Assembly (NCBI GenBank): GCA_947462875.1
Contig: CANHQJ010000031.1
Span: 1-39,607, forward strand
Direction of reading: 5' to 3'
Length of the DNA stretch: 39,607 nucleotides
Source: Verrucomicrobiia bacterium
GTDB taxonomy: Bacteria > Verrucomicrobiota > Verrucomicrobiia > Verrucomicrobiales > Akkermansiaceae
Below are positions 16,188 through 24,493 of the stretch, one piece after another. The notes beneath the pieces are model-generated. The model worked only from the letters and a program-made list of their open reading frames with translations. It did not search any database and had not been told where the DNA came from. Both the position numbers and the translations under genes were made by a program. Every line of letters begins with the position of its first letter. Within the stretch, counting starts at the first letter, position 1.

Positions 16188-16222
16188 GCCATACAGCTAG
16201 CTGTATTGCTGGCATAAGTCAA
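16186..16222 (-). promoter_or_regulatory. Toxin-antitoxin promoter and operator palindrome
   Basis: A perfect 16-bp palindrome ATACAGCTAGCTGTAT covers 16191-16206, with an outer ATGCC/GGCAT pair (16186-16190 and 16211-16215). On the minus strand TTGACT (complement of 16217-16222), a 17-nt spacer and TAGCTG (complement of 16194-16199) form a promoter whose start would be the A of the antitoxin ATG, giving a leaderless mRNA. The palindrome covers the -10 region, the expected site for antitoxin repression. Confidence 0.7.
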
Positions 16223-16419
16223 GTTGGCAATGGATGAATGGAGCAGGATTTCTGAGATCATTGGAATAAGGAAGGCAGGAATGCAGGAAATGGAGACGCA
16301 GTGATGTTTTTTCCTGTTTTCCTGGATTCCTCATGAAAAAATGCGTGATCCTCGCGTTTACATCCACCCGCCGTTTTCCCTTTACCAGCCGCGCACAACC
16401 TGCGCAATCTCCCCCCGTC

Positions 16420-17535
16420 ATGCTCAAAGCCGGAATCGTAGGTCTGCCCAACGTAGGGAAATCCACCCTCTTCAATGCTGTCACCCGCTCACGCAAAGCG
16501 GAGGCCGCCAATTATCCGTTCTGCACCATCGATCCGAACGTCGGCGTGGTCACAGTGCCGGATCCCCGCCTCGCGGTGCTCTCGAAACTTTCCGGCTCGA
16601 AAAAACTCGTACCCGCCGCGATCGAGTTCGTCGATATCGCCGGCCTCGTCAAAGGTGCCTCGGAAGGCGCTGGTCTCGGCAACCAGTTCCTCGCCAACAT
16701 CCGCGAAACCGATGCCATCGTGCAGGTCGTGCGCTGTTTTGAAAACGACGACATCATCCACGAGCTCGGCAGTGTGGATCCGGTGCGCGACATCGAGATT
16801 ATCAACTCGGAGCTCATCCTCGCCGATATCACCGCGATGGAAAAACGCCGCCAGTCGCGCGAGAAAAAAGCCAAGTCCGGCGACAAGGAAGCGAAAAAGG
16901 AAGTCGAACTCATCGACGTGCTGCTGCCCCACCTCTACGACGGCAAGCCCGCCATCACCCTCCAGTTCGCCACCGAGGATCTGCCCTACATCAAGGACTT
17001 TTTCCTGCTCTCGATGAAACGCACGATCTATGCGTGCAATGTCGCGGAAGACGAGCTCGCCACCGCCAGCGCCGATCCCGATTCGCAGCCATTGGTCGCC
17101 AAAGTGCGCAAATTCGCCGCGGAACATTTCGGCGCGGAAGCGGTGGTCATCTCCGCCCGCATCGAGGAAGAACTCGTCGATCTCGATCCCGAGGAAGCCC
17201 AGGCCTTCCTCGCCGACATGGGCGTGAGCGATAGCGGCGTTTCGACCCTGATTCGCGGCGTCTATCACCTGCTCGGCCTGCGCACCTACCTTACCACCGG
17301 CGTGCAGGAAACCCGCGCCTGGACGATCAATGCGGGCGACAAGGCCCCCGCCGCCGCCGGCGTGATCCACACCGACTTCGAGCGCGGCTTCATCGCGGCG
17401 GAAATCGTGCACTTCGATGACCTCGTCGCCTGCGGATCCAAGTCCGCCGCCCGCGATGTCGGCAAGCTCCGCATCGAGGGCAAGGACTACACCGTGAAAG
17501 ACGGCGACGTCATCGAGTTCCGCTTCAACGTTTGA
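16420..17535 (+). CDS. ychF: Redox-regulated ribosome-binding ATPase YchF
   Basis: The ATG at 16420 ([19 protein letters not shown]) is the family start; an upstream ATG would add 29 residues not seen in YchF. The 371-residue protein is an Obg-family P-loop NTPase that prefers ATP and binds the ribosome and proteasome-like partners in stress responses. It shows GLPNVGKS at 8-15, [20 protein letters not shown] (the G3 region in which Obg proteins lack the usual catalytic Gln), and a C-terminal TGS domain whose conserved segments include [19 protein letters not shown] and [16 protein letters not shown]. No Shine-Dalgarno sequence precedes it. It ends 1 nt before the convergent monooxygenase gene. 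Confidence 0.96.
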   Translation: MLKAGIVGLPNVGKSTLFNAVTRSRKAEAANYPFCTIDPNVGVVTVPDPRLAVLSKLSGSKKLVPAAIEFVDIAGLVKGASEGAGLGNQFLANIRETDAIVQVVRCFENDDIIHELGSVDPVRDIEIINSELILADITAMEKRRQSREKKAKSGDKEAKKEVELIDVLLPHLYDGKPAITLQFATEDLPYIKDFFLLSMKRTIYACNVAEDELATASADPDSQPLVAKVRKFAAEHFGAEAVVISARIEEELVDLDPEEAQAFLADMGVSDSGVSTLIRGVYHLLGLRTYLTTGVQETRAWTINAGDKAPAAAGVIHTDFERGFIAAEIVHFDDLVACGSKSAARDVGKLRIEGKDYTVKDGDVIEFRFNV

Positions 17536-17536
17536 G

Positions 17537-17884
17537 TCAACGAGTGACCCCACAAGCGGTCTCAAACCACGCCGGATTCAGCCCTGCAAGGGCCGGCTTC
17601 ATGAGCTCCAGTTCGGCGGCCGGGCCGTGGATTTCCAAGCGTGTCAGGTCGGCCAAGCCGAGCATTTGCTCCAGCAAGGGACCCACGGTCGTCAAATGCG
17701 CCAGGGCGGCCGCGCCGCTGACGTAGGCCTCGCGGCAGAAAATTTCATCGCCGTGGGTGGTGAATTCGTAATAGAGGCAATCGGTATCCGGTTGCGTCGC
17801 CGCGACGAAGGTGGGCAACAAGGCAAGACAGGCCTCACGCTTGCCTGCATGAGCTTTGAAGTAGGGATGGAGACTGACGGACAT
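17537..17884 (-). CDS. ABM-domain protein, putative quinol monooxygenase
   Basis: The start at 17884 gives 115 residues (MSVSLHPYFKAHAGK); an in-frame ATG 36 nt upstream would add a 12-residue hydrophobic tail that the family lacks. The fold is the dimeric alpha/beta ABM (antibiotic biosynthesis monooxygenase) type, seen in SLHPYFKAHAGKREACLALLPT, CLYYEFTTHGDEIFCREAYVS and ALAHLTTVGPLLEQML. Relatives include YgiN quinol monooxygenase and heme-degrading or aldehyde-handling enzymes. The family has no absolute catalytic motif, so substrate is open. It lies between ychF (convergent, 1 nt apart) and the sulfatase gene on its own strand. Confidence 0.75.
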   Translation of the reverse strand: MSVSLHPYFKAHAGKREACLALLPTFVAATQPDTDCLYYEFTTHGDEIFCREAYVSGAAALAHLTTVGPLLEQMLGLADLTRLEIHGPAAELELMKPALAGLNPAWFETACGVTR

Positions 17885-17986
17885 AAGGATGATGAAGTGA
17901 GCCACCACTATGGCATGCATCGCCCCAATGACAACCGCTCATTTTCGCGATGCCCAGTTCCCTCTCACAGACCCGCCATGAAAAAC

Positions 17987-19297
17987 CTAGGACTTCACCG
18001 GGTGCCACGCTTCGATCTTTTTGCGCAATTTCTCAACGATCTCCGGATGTTTGTCCGATAGTTCGTTTTTTTCGTGTGGATCGTCTTTCACGTTATACAA
18101 GCGGGTGGCTTGTTTGTCCCAGACGTGGATGTTTTTGTATTCGGTCGTGTCGCTGCCGTGGTGGCGCACGAGCAGTTTCCAGTCGCCCGAAACGCACCAC
18201 AGATACTGCAAGGTGCCGTCGGGATTGTCGGGCGTCATGTTGTGAACGGAGTGGGATACGCCAAACACCGTATCGCGCGCCTTGCGGGCCTTTTCATCGA
18301 GGAGATTGAGGCCCTGCAATTCTTTCGGCGTTTCCATCCCCGTGGCGGCGGCGATGGTCGGGAAAAAATCGATGGCGTGCGCCAGCTCGGCGGCGCGTTG
18401 CGGCGTCACGCGCCCGGGCCAGGAGATCATGATGGGCGTGCGTATGCCCATTTCAAACGGCGAGCTTTTCGTTCGCAGCGCGTAGCCTTTCCAGAGTTTT
18501 TGGTTAGGATCCTCCGCATTGGTGCTGGTGGCGGCCCAGCCGTTGTCGCAGATGTAGAGCACGATGGTATTCTCGCGCAGCCCCTGCCGGTCGAGGTGCG
18601 CCATGAGTTCTCCGCAGGTCTCATCGAACCACTCGCACATCGCGTAATACTTCGCCACGTCATCGGCGCGGTCGGGACGCTTGTATTTGTCGAACAAGCG
18701 CTTCGGCGGATTGTGCGGCGTGTGTGGGAGGAAGGGCGCATACCAGACGCAGAAAGGTTTTTTCTGTTCTTTGGCCATGTCAATGAAATCCGTGACGGGC
18801 TTCATGGTCTCGCGACCGATGACGAGCCCTTCATCACCGTGACGCCCACCGCGTGTCATGCCATGCGTGAAGCCGCCGTCCTGAAACGATCCTTCCCACC
18901 ATTTTCCGGACTGATGGGTGAGGTAGCCTTTTTGCGTTAGCCCGCGGATGAAGCTGGGGAATCTGTGAAAGGAGGCGCGCAGGGGCTTGTCGAGCGCCTC
19001 ACGGTTTTTGTTGCCATCCACATCGTTGCCGGTGATGCGGTGATCATAGGGCAGTCGCCCGGTGAGAAGCGATGCGAGCGAGGGACGACACAGAGGCGAG
19101 GCCACGTAGCCTCGCTCGAAGACGATACTTTGCGCGGCAAGTTTGTCGAGATGCGGCGTCTTGATGACAGGATGCCCCATGAACCCATAATCCGTCCAGC
19201 CCTGGTCATCACTGAGAATAACCACGACGTTCGGCGTCACTTCGGCAGAATCCAACAGCAAGGTGAGTGACAAAAGAAAGGCAAGAATCGATTTCAC
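17987..19297 (-). CDS. Secreted sulfatase-family protein with altered active-site motif
   Basis: The 436-residue protein starts with GTG and a signal peptide (MKSILAFLLSLTLLLDSAEV). It has the alkaline phosphatase/sulfatase fold: metal ligands Asp30-Asp31 in ILSDDQG, the formylglycine region SPLCRPSLASLLTGR with Cys70, PFLPHTPHNP, ICDNGWA with the Asp-Asn metal pair, and EMGIRTPIMISWPG. Two positions depart from canonical S1 sulfatases. The FGly motif C-x-P-x-R reads CRPSL, with Leu at 74 in place of Arg, and the GKWHLG motif reads SGKWWEG, with Trp134 in place of the active-site His. It is therefore either a divergent subfamily or an enzyme with changed chemistry. No formylglycine-generating enzyme is in the window. 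Confidence 0.85.
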   Translation of the reverse strand: MKSILAFLLSLTLLLDSAEVTPNVVVILSDDQGWTDYGFMGHPVIKTPHLDKLAAQSIVFERGYVASPLCRPSLASLLTGRLPYDHRITGNDVDGNKNREALDKPLRASFHRFPSFIRGLTQKGYLTHQSGKWWEGSFQDGGFTHGMTRGGRHGDEGLVIGRETMKPVTDFIDMAKEQKKPFCVWYAPFLPHTPHNPPKRLFDKYKRPDRADDVAKYYAMCEWFDETCGELMAHLDRQGLRENTIVLYICDNGWAATSTNAEDPNQKLWKGYALRTKSSPFEMGIRTPIMISWPGRVTPQRAAELAHAIDFFPTIAAATGMETPKELQGLNLLDEKARKARDTVFGVSHSVHNMTPDNPDGTLQYLWCVSGDWKLLVRHHGSDTTEYKNIHVWDKQATRLYNVKDDPHEKNELSDKHPEIVEKLRKKIEAWHPVKS

Positions 19298-19378
19298 AGG
19301 CGCATGATGAACGCTAGGTCATCCGAGGGAAAGCGGATTCGAATCAAATTAGGACATGCGCCGTCGCTGCGATAAGAA

Positions 19379-19407
19379 CTGACAAGCGCCAAAATCCTGT
19401 CCATCAT
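19379..19407 (+). promoter_or_regulatory. Candidate leaderless polA promoter
   Basis: CTGACA (19379-19384), a 17-nt spacer and CATCAT (19402-19407), each one or two bases off consensus. The start would fall at the polA ATG at 19414. Confidence 0.35.
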
Positions 19408-19413
19408 CTCGGC

Positions 19414-22191
19414 ATGAGACTGTTTCTTCTCGATGGCATGGCGCTGATCTACCGGGCGCATTTCGCCTTTATCACCAATCCCATCCGCAATTCCAAGGGT
19501 ATCAATACCTCCGCTCTCTACGGCTTCACGAACACGCTGCTCACCATCATCGAAAAGGAAAATCCCACGCACCTCGGCGTCGCGTTCGATACCCAGGCAC
19601 CCACCGCGCGCCACATCAAGTTTCCCGCCTACAAGGCGCAGCGCGATGCCACTCCCGAGGAACTGCTCGCCGCGATTCCGCAAGTGAAACGCCTCTGCCA
19701 GGCCTTCCAAATCCCCGTGCTCGAACTCGATGGCTACGAGGCGGATGACATCATCGGCACACTCGCACACCGCGCCGATGCCAGTGGTGAATTCCACACC
19801 TACATGGTCACGCCCGACAAAGATTTCTCCCAACTCGTCAGCGCCACCACCTCGATCTGGCGGCCCGGGCGCAAGGGCACCGATCACGAGATCCTCGATG
19901 TGGAGGCCATTTTGAAAAACTGGGAAATCACCCGCCCCGCGCAAGTCATCGACATTCTCGGGCTCTGGGGCGATGCCTCGGACAACATCCCCGGCATCCC
20001 CGGCGTTGGCGAAAAGACGGCGAAAAAACTCATCGCCGAGTGGGGTTCCATCGAAAACCTGTTGGCCAACGCCGCCAAGGTCAAAGGCAAGCTCGGCGAA
20101 AATCTGTTAGCCTATGGCGATCAGGCGCTGCTGTCGAAAGAACTCGCCACCATCCAGCTCGATGTGCCCATACACTCTTCCTGGGAAGACCTGAAACTTT
20201 CCACGTATAACGAAGCCGACATCAAGGAGCTCTTCGCCGAATTCGAGTTCCGCACTCTAACAAAAAGGCTGTTTCCCGCGGGTGCTGTCACAGAGGAAAA
20301 GCAAGCCAATGATCCGGAAGAATCAGCCACCACCACCTTTCACACCATCCGCGATGTGGCGCATCAGTATCACATCGCCGATACCCCGGAAAAACAACAA
20401 GAGCTCTTCACCGCGCTCGCGGCCCAGGCATCGTTTTGTTTCGATACCGAAACGACCTCGCTCGATCCCTTCGCGGCAAAGCTGTTGGGCATCGCCTTTT
20501 CCTGGAACGCGCATGAAGCCTGGTACCTGCCGCTTTCACCGAACGAGGAAATCCCCCAACCGCTGCGCGCGATCTTTGCCAGCAGCAGCGAAAAAATCGG
20601 CCACAATCTCAAATACGACCTCGCCATTTTGCAACAGCAAGGCATCCCATGCAGCGGGCCATTTTTCGATACCATGCTCGCCCACAGCCTCTTGCATCCG
20701 GACCAACGGCACAGCATGGACCGACTGGCGGAGGCGTACTTTCAGTATGCACCGATCAAGTTCTCCGATATCGCCACCCCGAATGCGCCCGCTGCGGCCA
20801 GCGATGATCTTTTCGCCTATGCCGCCAGCCAGCCCGCGAACAAAAAGGACCTCTCCGTCGCCCACATTCCCGTGGAAATCCTCGCCGAATACGCCGCGGA
20901 GGATGCCGATATCACCTGGCAGCTCGCCCAGCGCCTGCGCGAGGAACTGACGCGGTCGGGACAAAACTCCGTCTTCCAAACCATCGAGTCACCCCTGCTT
21001 CCCGTGCTGGTGCGCATGGAGCAGCAAGGCATCGCGCTCGATACCGCCGGGCTGAAAGAAATCGGCCTTGAGCTGCAAACCGCCATCGATTCGCTCACCA
21101 CCAGGATCCACGAACAAGCCGGCGGTGCCTTCAACATCAATTCGCCCAAGCAGCTCGGGGAAATTCTTTTCACCAAACTGCAACTCGCGGAAAAGGCGAA
21201 AAAAACCACCACCGGCCAATTCAAGACCGATGAGGCCACCCTGCTTTCGTTAGAAGGAGCCCATCCCATCATCGCCGATATCCTCGAATACCGCGAGGCA
21301 AGCAAACTCAAGTCCACCTACGTCGATGCACTGCCCGGCCACATCCAGCCCAAAACCGGACGCATCCATACCACGTTTCATCAACTCATCGCCGCCACCG
21401 GTCGGCTGGCCTCCAGCGATCCGAACATCCAGAACATCCCGGTGCGCTCGGCCCTCGGGAAAAAAATCCGCAAGGCCTTCATCCCCGCCGCGGGCTGCAC
21501 CCTGCTCAGTTGCGACTACTCGCAAATCGAGCTGCGCATCATGGCCGCTCTCTCCGGCGATCCCGGCATGATCGCCGCGTTCGAGCAAAATCTCGATGTC
21601 CACACCGCCACCGCCGCCAAGGTCTATGGAATTCCGTTAGAGGAAGTGACCAAGGAAATGCGCAGCCATGCGAAGATGGTGAACTTCGGCATCATCTACG
21701 GCATTTCCGCCTTCGGACTGAGCCAGCGGCTCGGCATTCCCCGCGCCGATGCCGCGAAACTGATCGACACCTACTTCGAGGAATACCCCGGCATCAAGAC
21801 CTTCATGGATGCCACCATCGCCAAGACCCGCGAGCAAGGCTACATCGAGACGCTCTCCGGCCGACGCCGTTTCCTGCCCGACATCCATTCCGCCAACCAA
21901 AACATCCGCGGCAATGCCGAGCGCGCCGCGATCAATACCCCGATCCAGGGCACGGCGGCCGATATGATCAAGCTCGCGATGATCCACATCGATGACTTGT
22001 TAGAGAAAAAGTATCGCAGCAAACTCCTGCTGCAAGTGCACGATGAACTCGTCTTTGATTTGGTCCTGGAAGAACTGGAGGAACTGGTGCCAAAAATTCT
22101 GACCATCATGCAAACCGCCCTGCCCCTGCCGCACGGCGTGCCCATCGTCGTGGAAGCGGGCACCGGCCCCAACTGGCTGGCGGCGCATTAA
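19414..22191 (+). CDS. polA: DNA polymerase I
   Basis: The 925-residue enzyme fills gaps and removes primers. It has the 5'-3' exonuclease domain (about 1-290, with LDGMALIYRAHFAF and YEADDIIGTLA), an apparently active proofreading domain (ExoI FDTET with Asp344 and Glu346; ExoII HNLKYD; ExoIII YAAEDAD), and the polymerase domain. Motif A is CDYSQIE (700-706), motif B is RSHAKMVNFGIIYG, and motif C is HDE (876-878). All catalytic acids are present, unlike some Firmicutes whose proofreading domain is degenerate. Four of its TTA leucine codons are all in the context G-TTA-G. Its TAA overlaps the stop of the convergent hydrolase gene in a TTAA tetranucleotide. Confidence 0.97.
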   Translation: MRLFLLDGMALIYRAHFAFITNPIRNSKGINTSALYGFTNTLLTIIEKENPTHLGVAFDTQAPTARHIKFPAYKAQRDATPEELLAAIPQVKRLCQAFQIPVLELDGYEADDIIGTLAHRADASGEFHTYMVTPDKDFSQLVSATTSIWRPGRKGTDHEILDVEAILKNWEITRPAQVIDILGLWGDASDNIPGIPGVGEKTAKKLIAEWGSIENLLANAAKVKGKLGENLLAYGDQALLSKELATIQLDVPIHSSWEDLKLSTYNEADIKELFAEFEFRTLTKRLFPAGAVTEEKQANDPEESATTTFHTIRDVAHQYHIADTPEKQQELFTALAAQASFCFDTETTSLDPFAAKLLGIAFSWNAHEAWYLPLSPNEEIPQPLRAIFASSSEKIGHNLKYDLAILQQQGIPCSGPFFDTMLAHSLLHPDQRHSMDRLAEAYFQYAPIKFSDIATPNAPAAASDDLFAYAASQPANKKDLSVAHIPVEILAEYAAEDADITWQLAQRLREELTRSGQNSVFQTIESPLLPVLVRMEQQGIALDTAGLKEIGLELQTAIDSLTTRIHEQAGGAFNINSPKQLGEILFTKLQLAEKAKKTTTGQFKTDEATLLSLEGAHPIIADILEYREASKLKSTYVDALPGHIQPKTGRIHTTFHQLIAATGRLASSDPNIQNIPVRSALGKKIRKAFIPAAGCTLLSCDYSQIELRIMAALSGDPGMIAAFEQNLDVHTATAAKVYGIPLEEVTKEMRSHAKMVNFGIIYGISAFGLSQRLGIPRADAAKLIDTYFEEYPGIKTFMDATIAKTREQGYIETLSGRRRFLPDIHSANQNIRGNAERAAINTPIQGTAADMIKLAMIHIDDLLEKKYRSKLLLQVHDELVFDLVLEELEELVPKILTIMQTALPLPHGVPIVVEAGTGPNWLAAH

Positions 22192-23138
22192 ATCAGCTCC
22201 CAGCGATCACCGACCGCACCTGCGACAAATTTCTCCGCAGGTATCCCGCATTGCTTCAAACTTTCCTCTAACAACAATGGCGGTTCGCCCGGTGGTTCAT
22301 CGGTGAGCGCGAAGGTGCCCCAGTGCATGGCGATGGCTTGTTGGGTTCGCGTGTCCTGAAATACCTGCACGGCTTCGTGGGGATTCATGTGCATCGGTTT
22401 CATGAACCAGCGCGGCGCGTAGGCGCCGATGGGTATCATGCTGAGATCGAAGGGACCGAGCTGTTCGCCGATTTCGCGAAACACCGTGCAGTAGCCGCTA
22501 TCGCCCGCGTGCCACAGCCGTTTGCCGCCGCCTTCGATGCTCCATCCGCACCAGTGCCCGCGGTTGCGATCGTTCATACCGCGCGCCGTGAAATGCTGCG
22601 CCGGTGTGGCGGTGATGGTGATCTCGCCCTCGATCGTCCCGCCCCACCACGGCAATTCGATGACATTCGCAAACCCCCGCTCCATCAGCCATGTGCGATG
22701 GCCTTCTGCTACGATGATCCTGGTATTTCGCGGGAAATGTCGCAGCGTTGGCAGATCGCAATGATCGTAGTGACTGTGCGTCAGGAGAATCAGATCGATG
22801 GGCGGCAGGTCACGCAACGCCAGCGGCGGCGGGACCCGACGTTTCAGTCCCGGAAAATGGAACGGAAACGGCGCGCAGTAGTCCGAAAACACCGGGTCGA
22901 TGAGAATGCGCAAACCCGCCCCCATCAGCAGAAACGAAGCATGCCCCAGCCAATAGACCTGCCATCCCGCTGCGGGGATCGTTTGCAGCTCATGGGGATC
23001 AATGGCATGCCACGCCGCCCCTTGGACTGCCTGTGGATGAGCTAAATCCTCCTTTTCCCCCAGCCCGCATTTCCAGCGCAATGCATCGAGAAACCCATGC
23101 TGCGTGTGGGGCCAGGGATTGCGAAAGAGATCACTCAT
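22188..23138 (-). CDS. Metallo-beta-lactamase-fold hydrolase, NAPE-PLD/UlaG-like
   Basis: This 316-residue protein shows the metal-binding motif HSHYDH at 121-126, in which the HxHxDH pattern is intact. Further ligands are in PAQHFTARG and WHAGDSGYC, with a closing AMHWGTF. The N-terminal segment (NPWPHTQHGFLDALRWK) and GLRILIDPVFSDYCAPFPF match the NAPE-hydrolysing phospholipase D-like group, found in bacteria as well as animals. The substrate may be a phospholipid or a cyclic ester; sequence alone does not say. It lacks a signal peptide, so it is probably cytoplasmic. It converges on polA, sharing a TTAA tetranucleotide at the two stop codons. REP-like hairpins lie upstream of it. Confidence 0.88.
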   Translation of the reverse strand: MSDLFRNPWPHTQHGFLDALRWKCGLGEKEDLAHPQAVQGAAWHAIDPHELQTIPAAGWQVYWLGHASFLLMGAGLRILIDPVFSDYCAPFPFHFPGLKRRVPPPLALRDLPPIDLILLTHSHYDHCDLPTLRHFPRNTRIIVAEGHRTWLMERGFANVIELPWWGGTIEGEITITATPAQHFTARGMNDRNRGHWCGWSIEGGGKRLWHAGDSGYCTVFREIGEQLGPFDLSMIPIGAYAPRWFMKPMHMNPHEAVQVFQDTRTQQAIAMHWGTFALTDEPPGEPPLLLEESLKQCGIPAEKFVAGAVGDRWELI

Positions 23139-23146
23139 CGTTCATC

Positions 23147-23310
23147 GGCAGGGATGGCTCTCCGAGCCGTCCGGTGGTGTGCTCATACTTCGCTCGATTG
23201 GTTCCAACATCGTCATACATTCCTGTTTGCTGCGGATGTCCTGGATCAAGCGTTCGTCCTGGGTAATACATCGCTCACCCCGCCGGACGCCTCGGAGATG
23301 CGTCCCTGCC
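23147..23310. repeat. Inverted pair of REP-like hairpin elements
   Basis: Two 35-nt copies face each other at 23147-23181 (plus) and 23276-23310 (minus), identical at 29 of 35 positions. Each folds into a hairpin with a TCC loop: GGATGGCTC/GAGCCGTCC (9 bp including one G-T pair) and GGACGCATC/GAGGCGTCC (8 of 9 pairs). The differences largely keep the stem paired, so the structure seems selected. They sit between two same-strand genes, a typical REP/BIME position. The 95 nt between them holds no gene. Confidence 0.7.
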
Positions 23311-23317
23311 TGACAAA

Positions 23318-23797
23318 TCACTTGAGCAAATCAACCACGCTCTCGCTTGCGGGATCCCAGTAGCGGATCTCTTTCACGACGCCGCCGGATACCGTCAGCA
23401 CGGTGACTTTGTTCGCTTCTTGCGGGAAAGGCGTCAGCAGATTCGCATCGTCGCCGAGGATGATGCGGTGCGGATACTTGCGCATTTTGGGCAGGGCAAA
23501 CATCCGTCCGATGCCCGGCATGCCGAAAATGTTCGCGACATAGACGGCTTTCTTGTTGGTCAGAAAATCCGCCCCTTGCGCCGAAAGGGCCGCATTGGCT
23601 TTTTTGCCCGTTTCCATGTCGAAGCTGACTAACAGATATTTCGTTTTCGCCGCTTCGAATTCATATGCCTGACCGTGTTGGTCATTCGCTTTGAATGCCG
23701 TGACCTTGCTGCCTTTCTTATACAGATCGGCCAGAGCCATGGTGGTGGAGAGACTCAGAATCAGGACGCTATTGAGAATGGTTTGCAATAATTTCAT
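23318..23797 (-). CDS. Exported thioredoxin-fold-like protein, no CxxC
   Basis: The ATG at 23797 is chosen because it starts a signal peptide (MKLLQTILNSVLILSLSTTMALA), giving 159 residues; an upstream frame would add 12 unlikely residues. The mature part has a thioredoxin-like order of strands (GSKVTAFKANDQHGQAYEF, KYLLVSFDMETG, AVYVANIFGMPGIGRMFALPKM, HRIILGDDANLL, KVTVLTVSGGVVKEIRYWD). There is no CxxC motif, so no disulfide redox role is expected. The end is reminiscent of periplasmic YtfJ-type proteins; I would not name it more closely. It is transcribed away from the large operon that starts at 23874, with 76 bp between them. Confidence 0.7.
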   Translation of the reverse strand: MKLLQTILNSVLILSLSTTMALADLYKKGSKVTAFKANDQHGQAYEFEAAKTKYLLVSFDMETGKKANAALSAQGADFLTNKKAVYVANIFGMPGIGRMFALPKMRKYPHRIILGDDANLLTPFPQEANKVTVLTVSGGVVKEIRYWDPASESVVDLLK

Positions 23798-23800
23798 AAG

Positions 23801-23853
23801 TTGACAGGGCTGTGACGGGTGATAGCATACCAATTAATTCTTCGTTTGCAAAC
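23801..23853 (+). promoter_or_regulatory. Promoter and palindrome upstream of the redox operon
   Basis: TTGACA (23801-23806), a 16-nt spacer and TAGCAT (23823-23828) give a start near 23836. The perfect 10-bp palindrome GTTTGCAAAC (23844-23853) lies in the leader, 20 nt before the ATG at 23874, and could be an operator site. No protein can be assigned to it from sequence. Confidence 0.5.
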
Positions 23854-23873
23854 ATTTGCCTTCATCGACTGAA

Positions 23874-24371
23874 ATGCACCATCATTCACAGAAAAAATCC
23901 ACGCATGAAAAGTCCCACCGACTTCGCTCGGCACTGGCTTTGCTGTTGATGGCGGTGTTTTCTCTCGGGCAATTTTTCCTCTCTGCGTCGGCGCTCTCCA
24001 GCCTCGCATCGCTGGCGGGACAGCACCAGGTTCTTTTCTCGGGAAACAGCGTGGTGTTGCATCACCCGCAGGGACAAACCGGTCCGCACCAGGGTCTCGC
24101 CAAAGTTCTCGTAGCCATCAGCCACGCCGATGAATCGGGCGACCACGTGTTGCCTTGTGTCGAAACGGGGTTCTGCGAGGAGCCACGCTTGAGTGAGCTC
24201 AGTGAAACGACTTCCCCGATGGCAATGGCCGGAGAAGAAAACGATTGTTATGAACGTCACAGCCTGCTCGCGATGCAAGCCAGTCATTGCAGTCTTCCCG
24301 CGACCCTCGATCATCCGCGTGGCAAGGAATTGACCCTGTCGCACTGGCGCACGGTCAAGCGCATGGTCTGA
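23874..24371 (+). CDS. His/Cys-rich exported or membrane-anchored protein, function unknown
   Basis: The 165-residue protein begins MHHHSQKKSTHEKSH, a His-rich basic stretch, followed by a hydrophobic segment at about 19-42 (SALALLLMAVFSLGQFFLSASAL). The rest has 10 or more His and four Cys (CVETGFCEE, DCYERH, HCSLP), a composition seen in metal-handling proteins. It is the first gene of the unit that runs to 31223, so a role in copper or heme delivery to the cytochromes downstream is a reasonable guess but not shown. I do not recognise a family. The next gene, yceI-like, starts 122 nt later. Confidence 0.6.
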   Translation: MHHHSQKKSTHEKSHRLRSALALLLMAVFSLGQFFLSASALSSLASLAGQHQVLFSGNSVVLHHPQGQTGPHQGLAKVLVAISHADESGDHVLPCVETGFCEEPRLSELSETTSPMAMAGEENDCYERHSLLAMQASHCSLPATLDHPRGKELTLSHWRTVKRMV

Positions 24372-24493
24372 TCGAAAACGGGGTTTCCCCCGCTTTTTGT
24401 GTTCCCAAGTCCAAGGACTGCCAGCAGGAGCAAAAACCGGGGGAAGCGGTCATGCCTTCTGTTACCATTCTCTTTTTTACAACCTACCATCAT

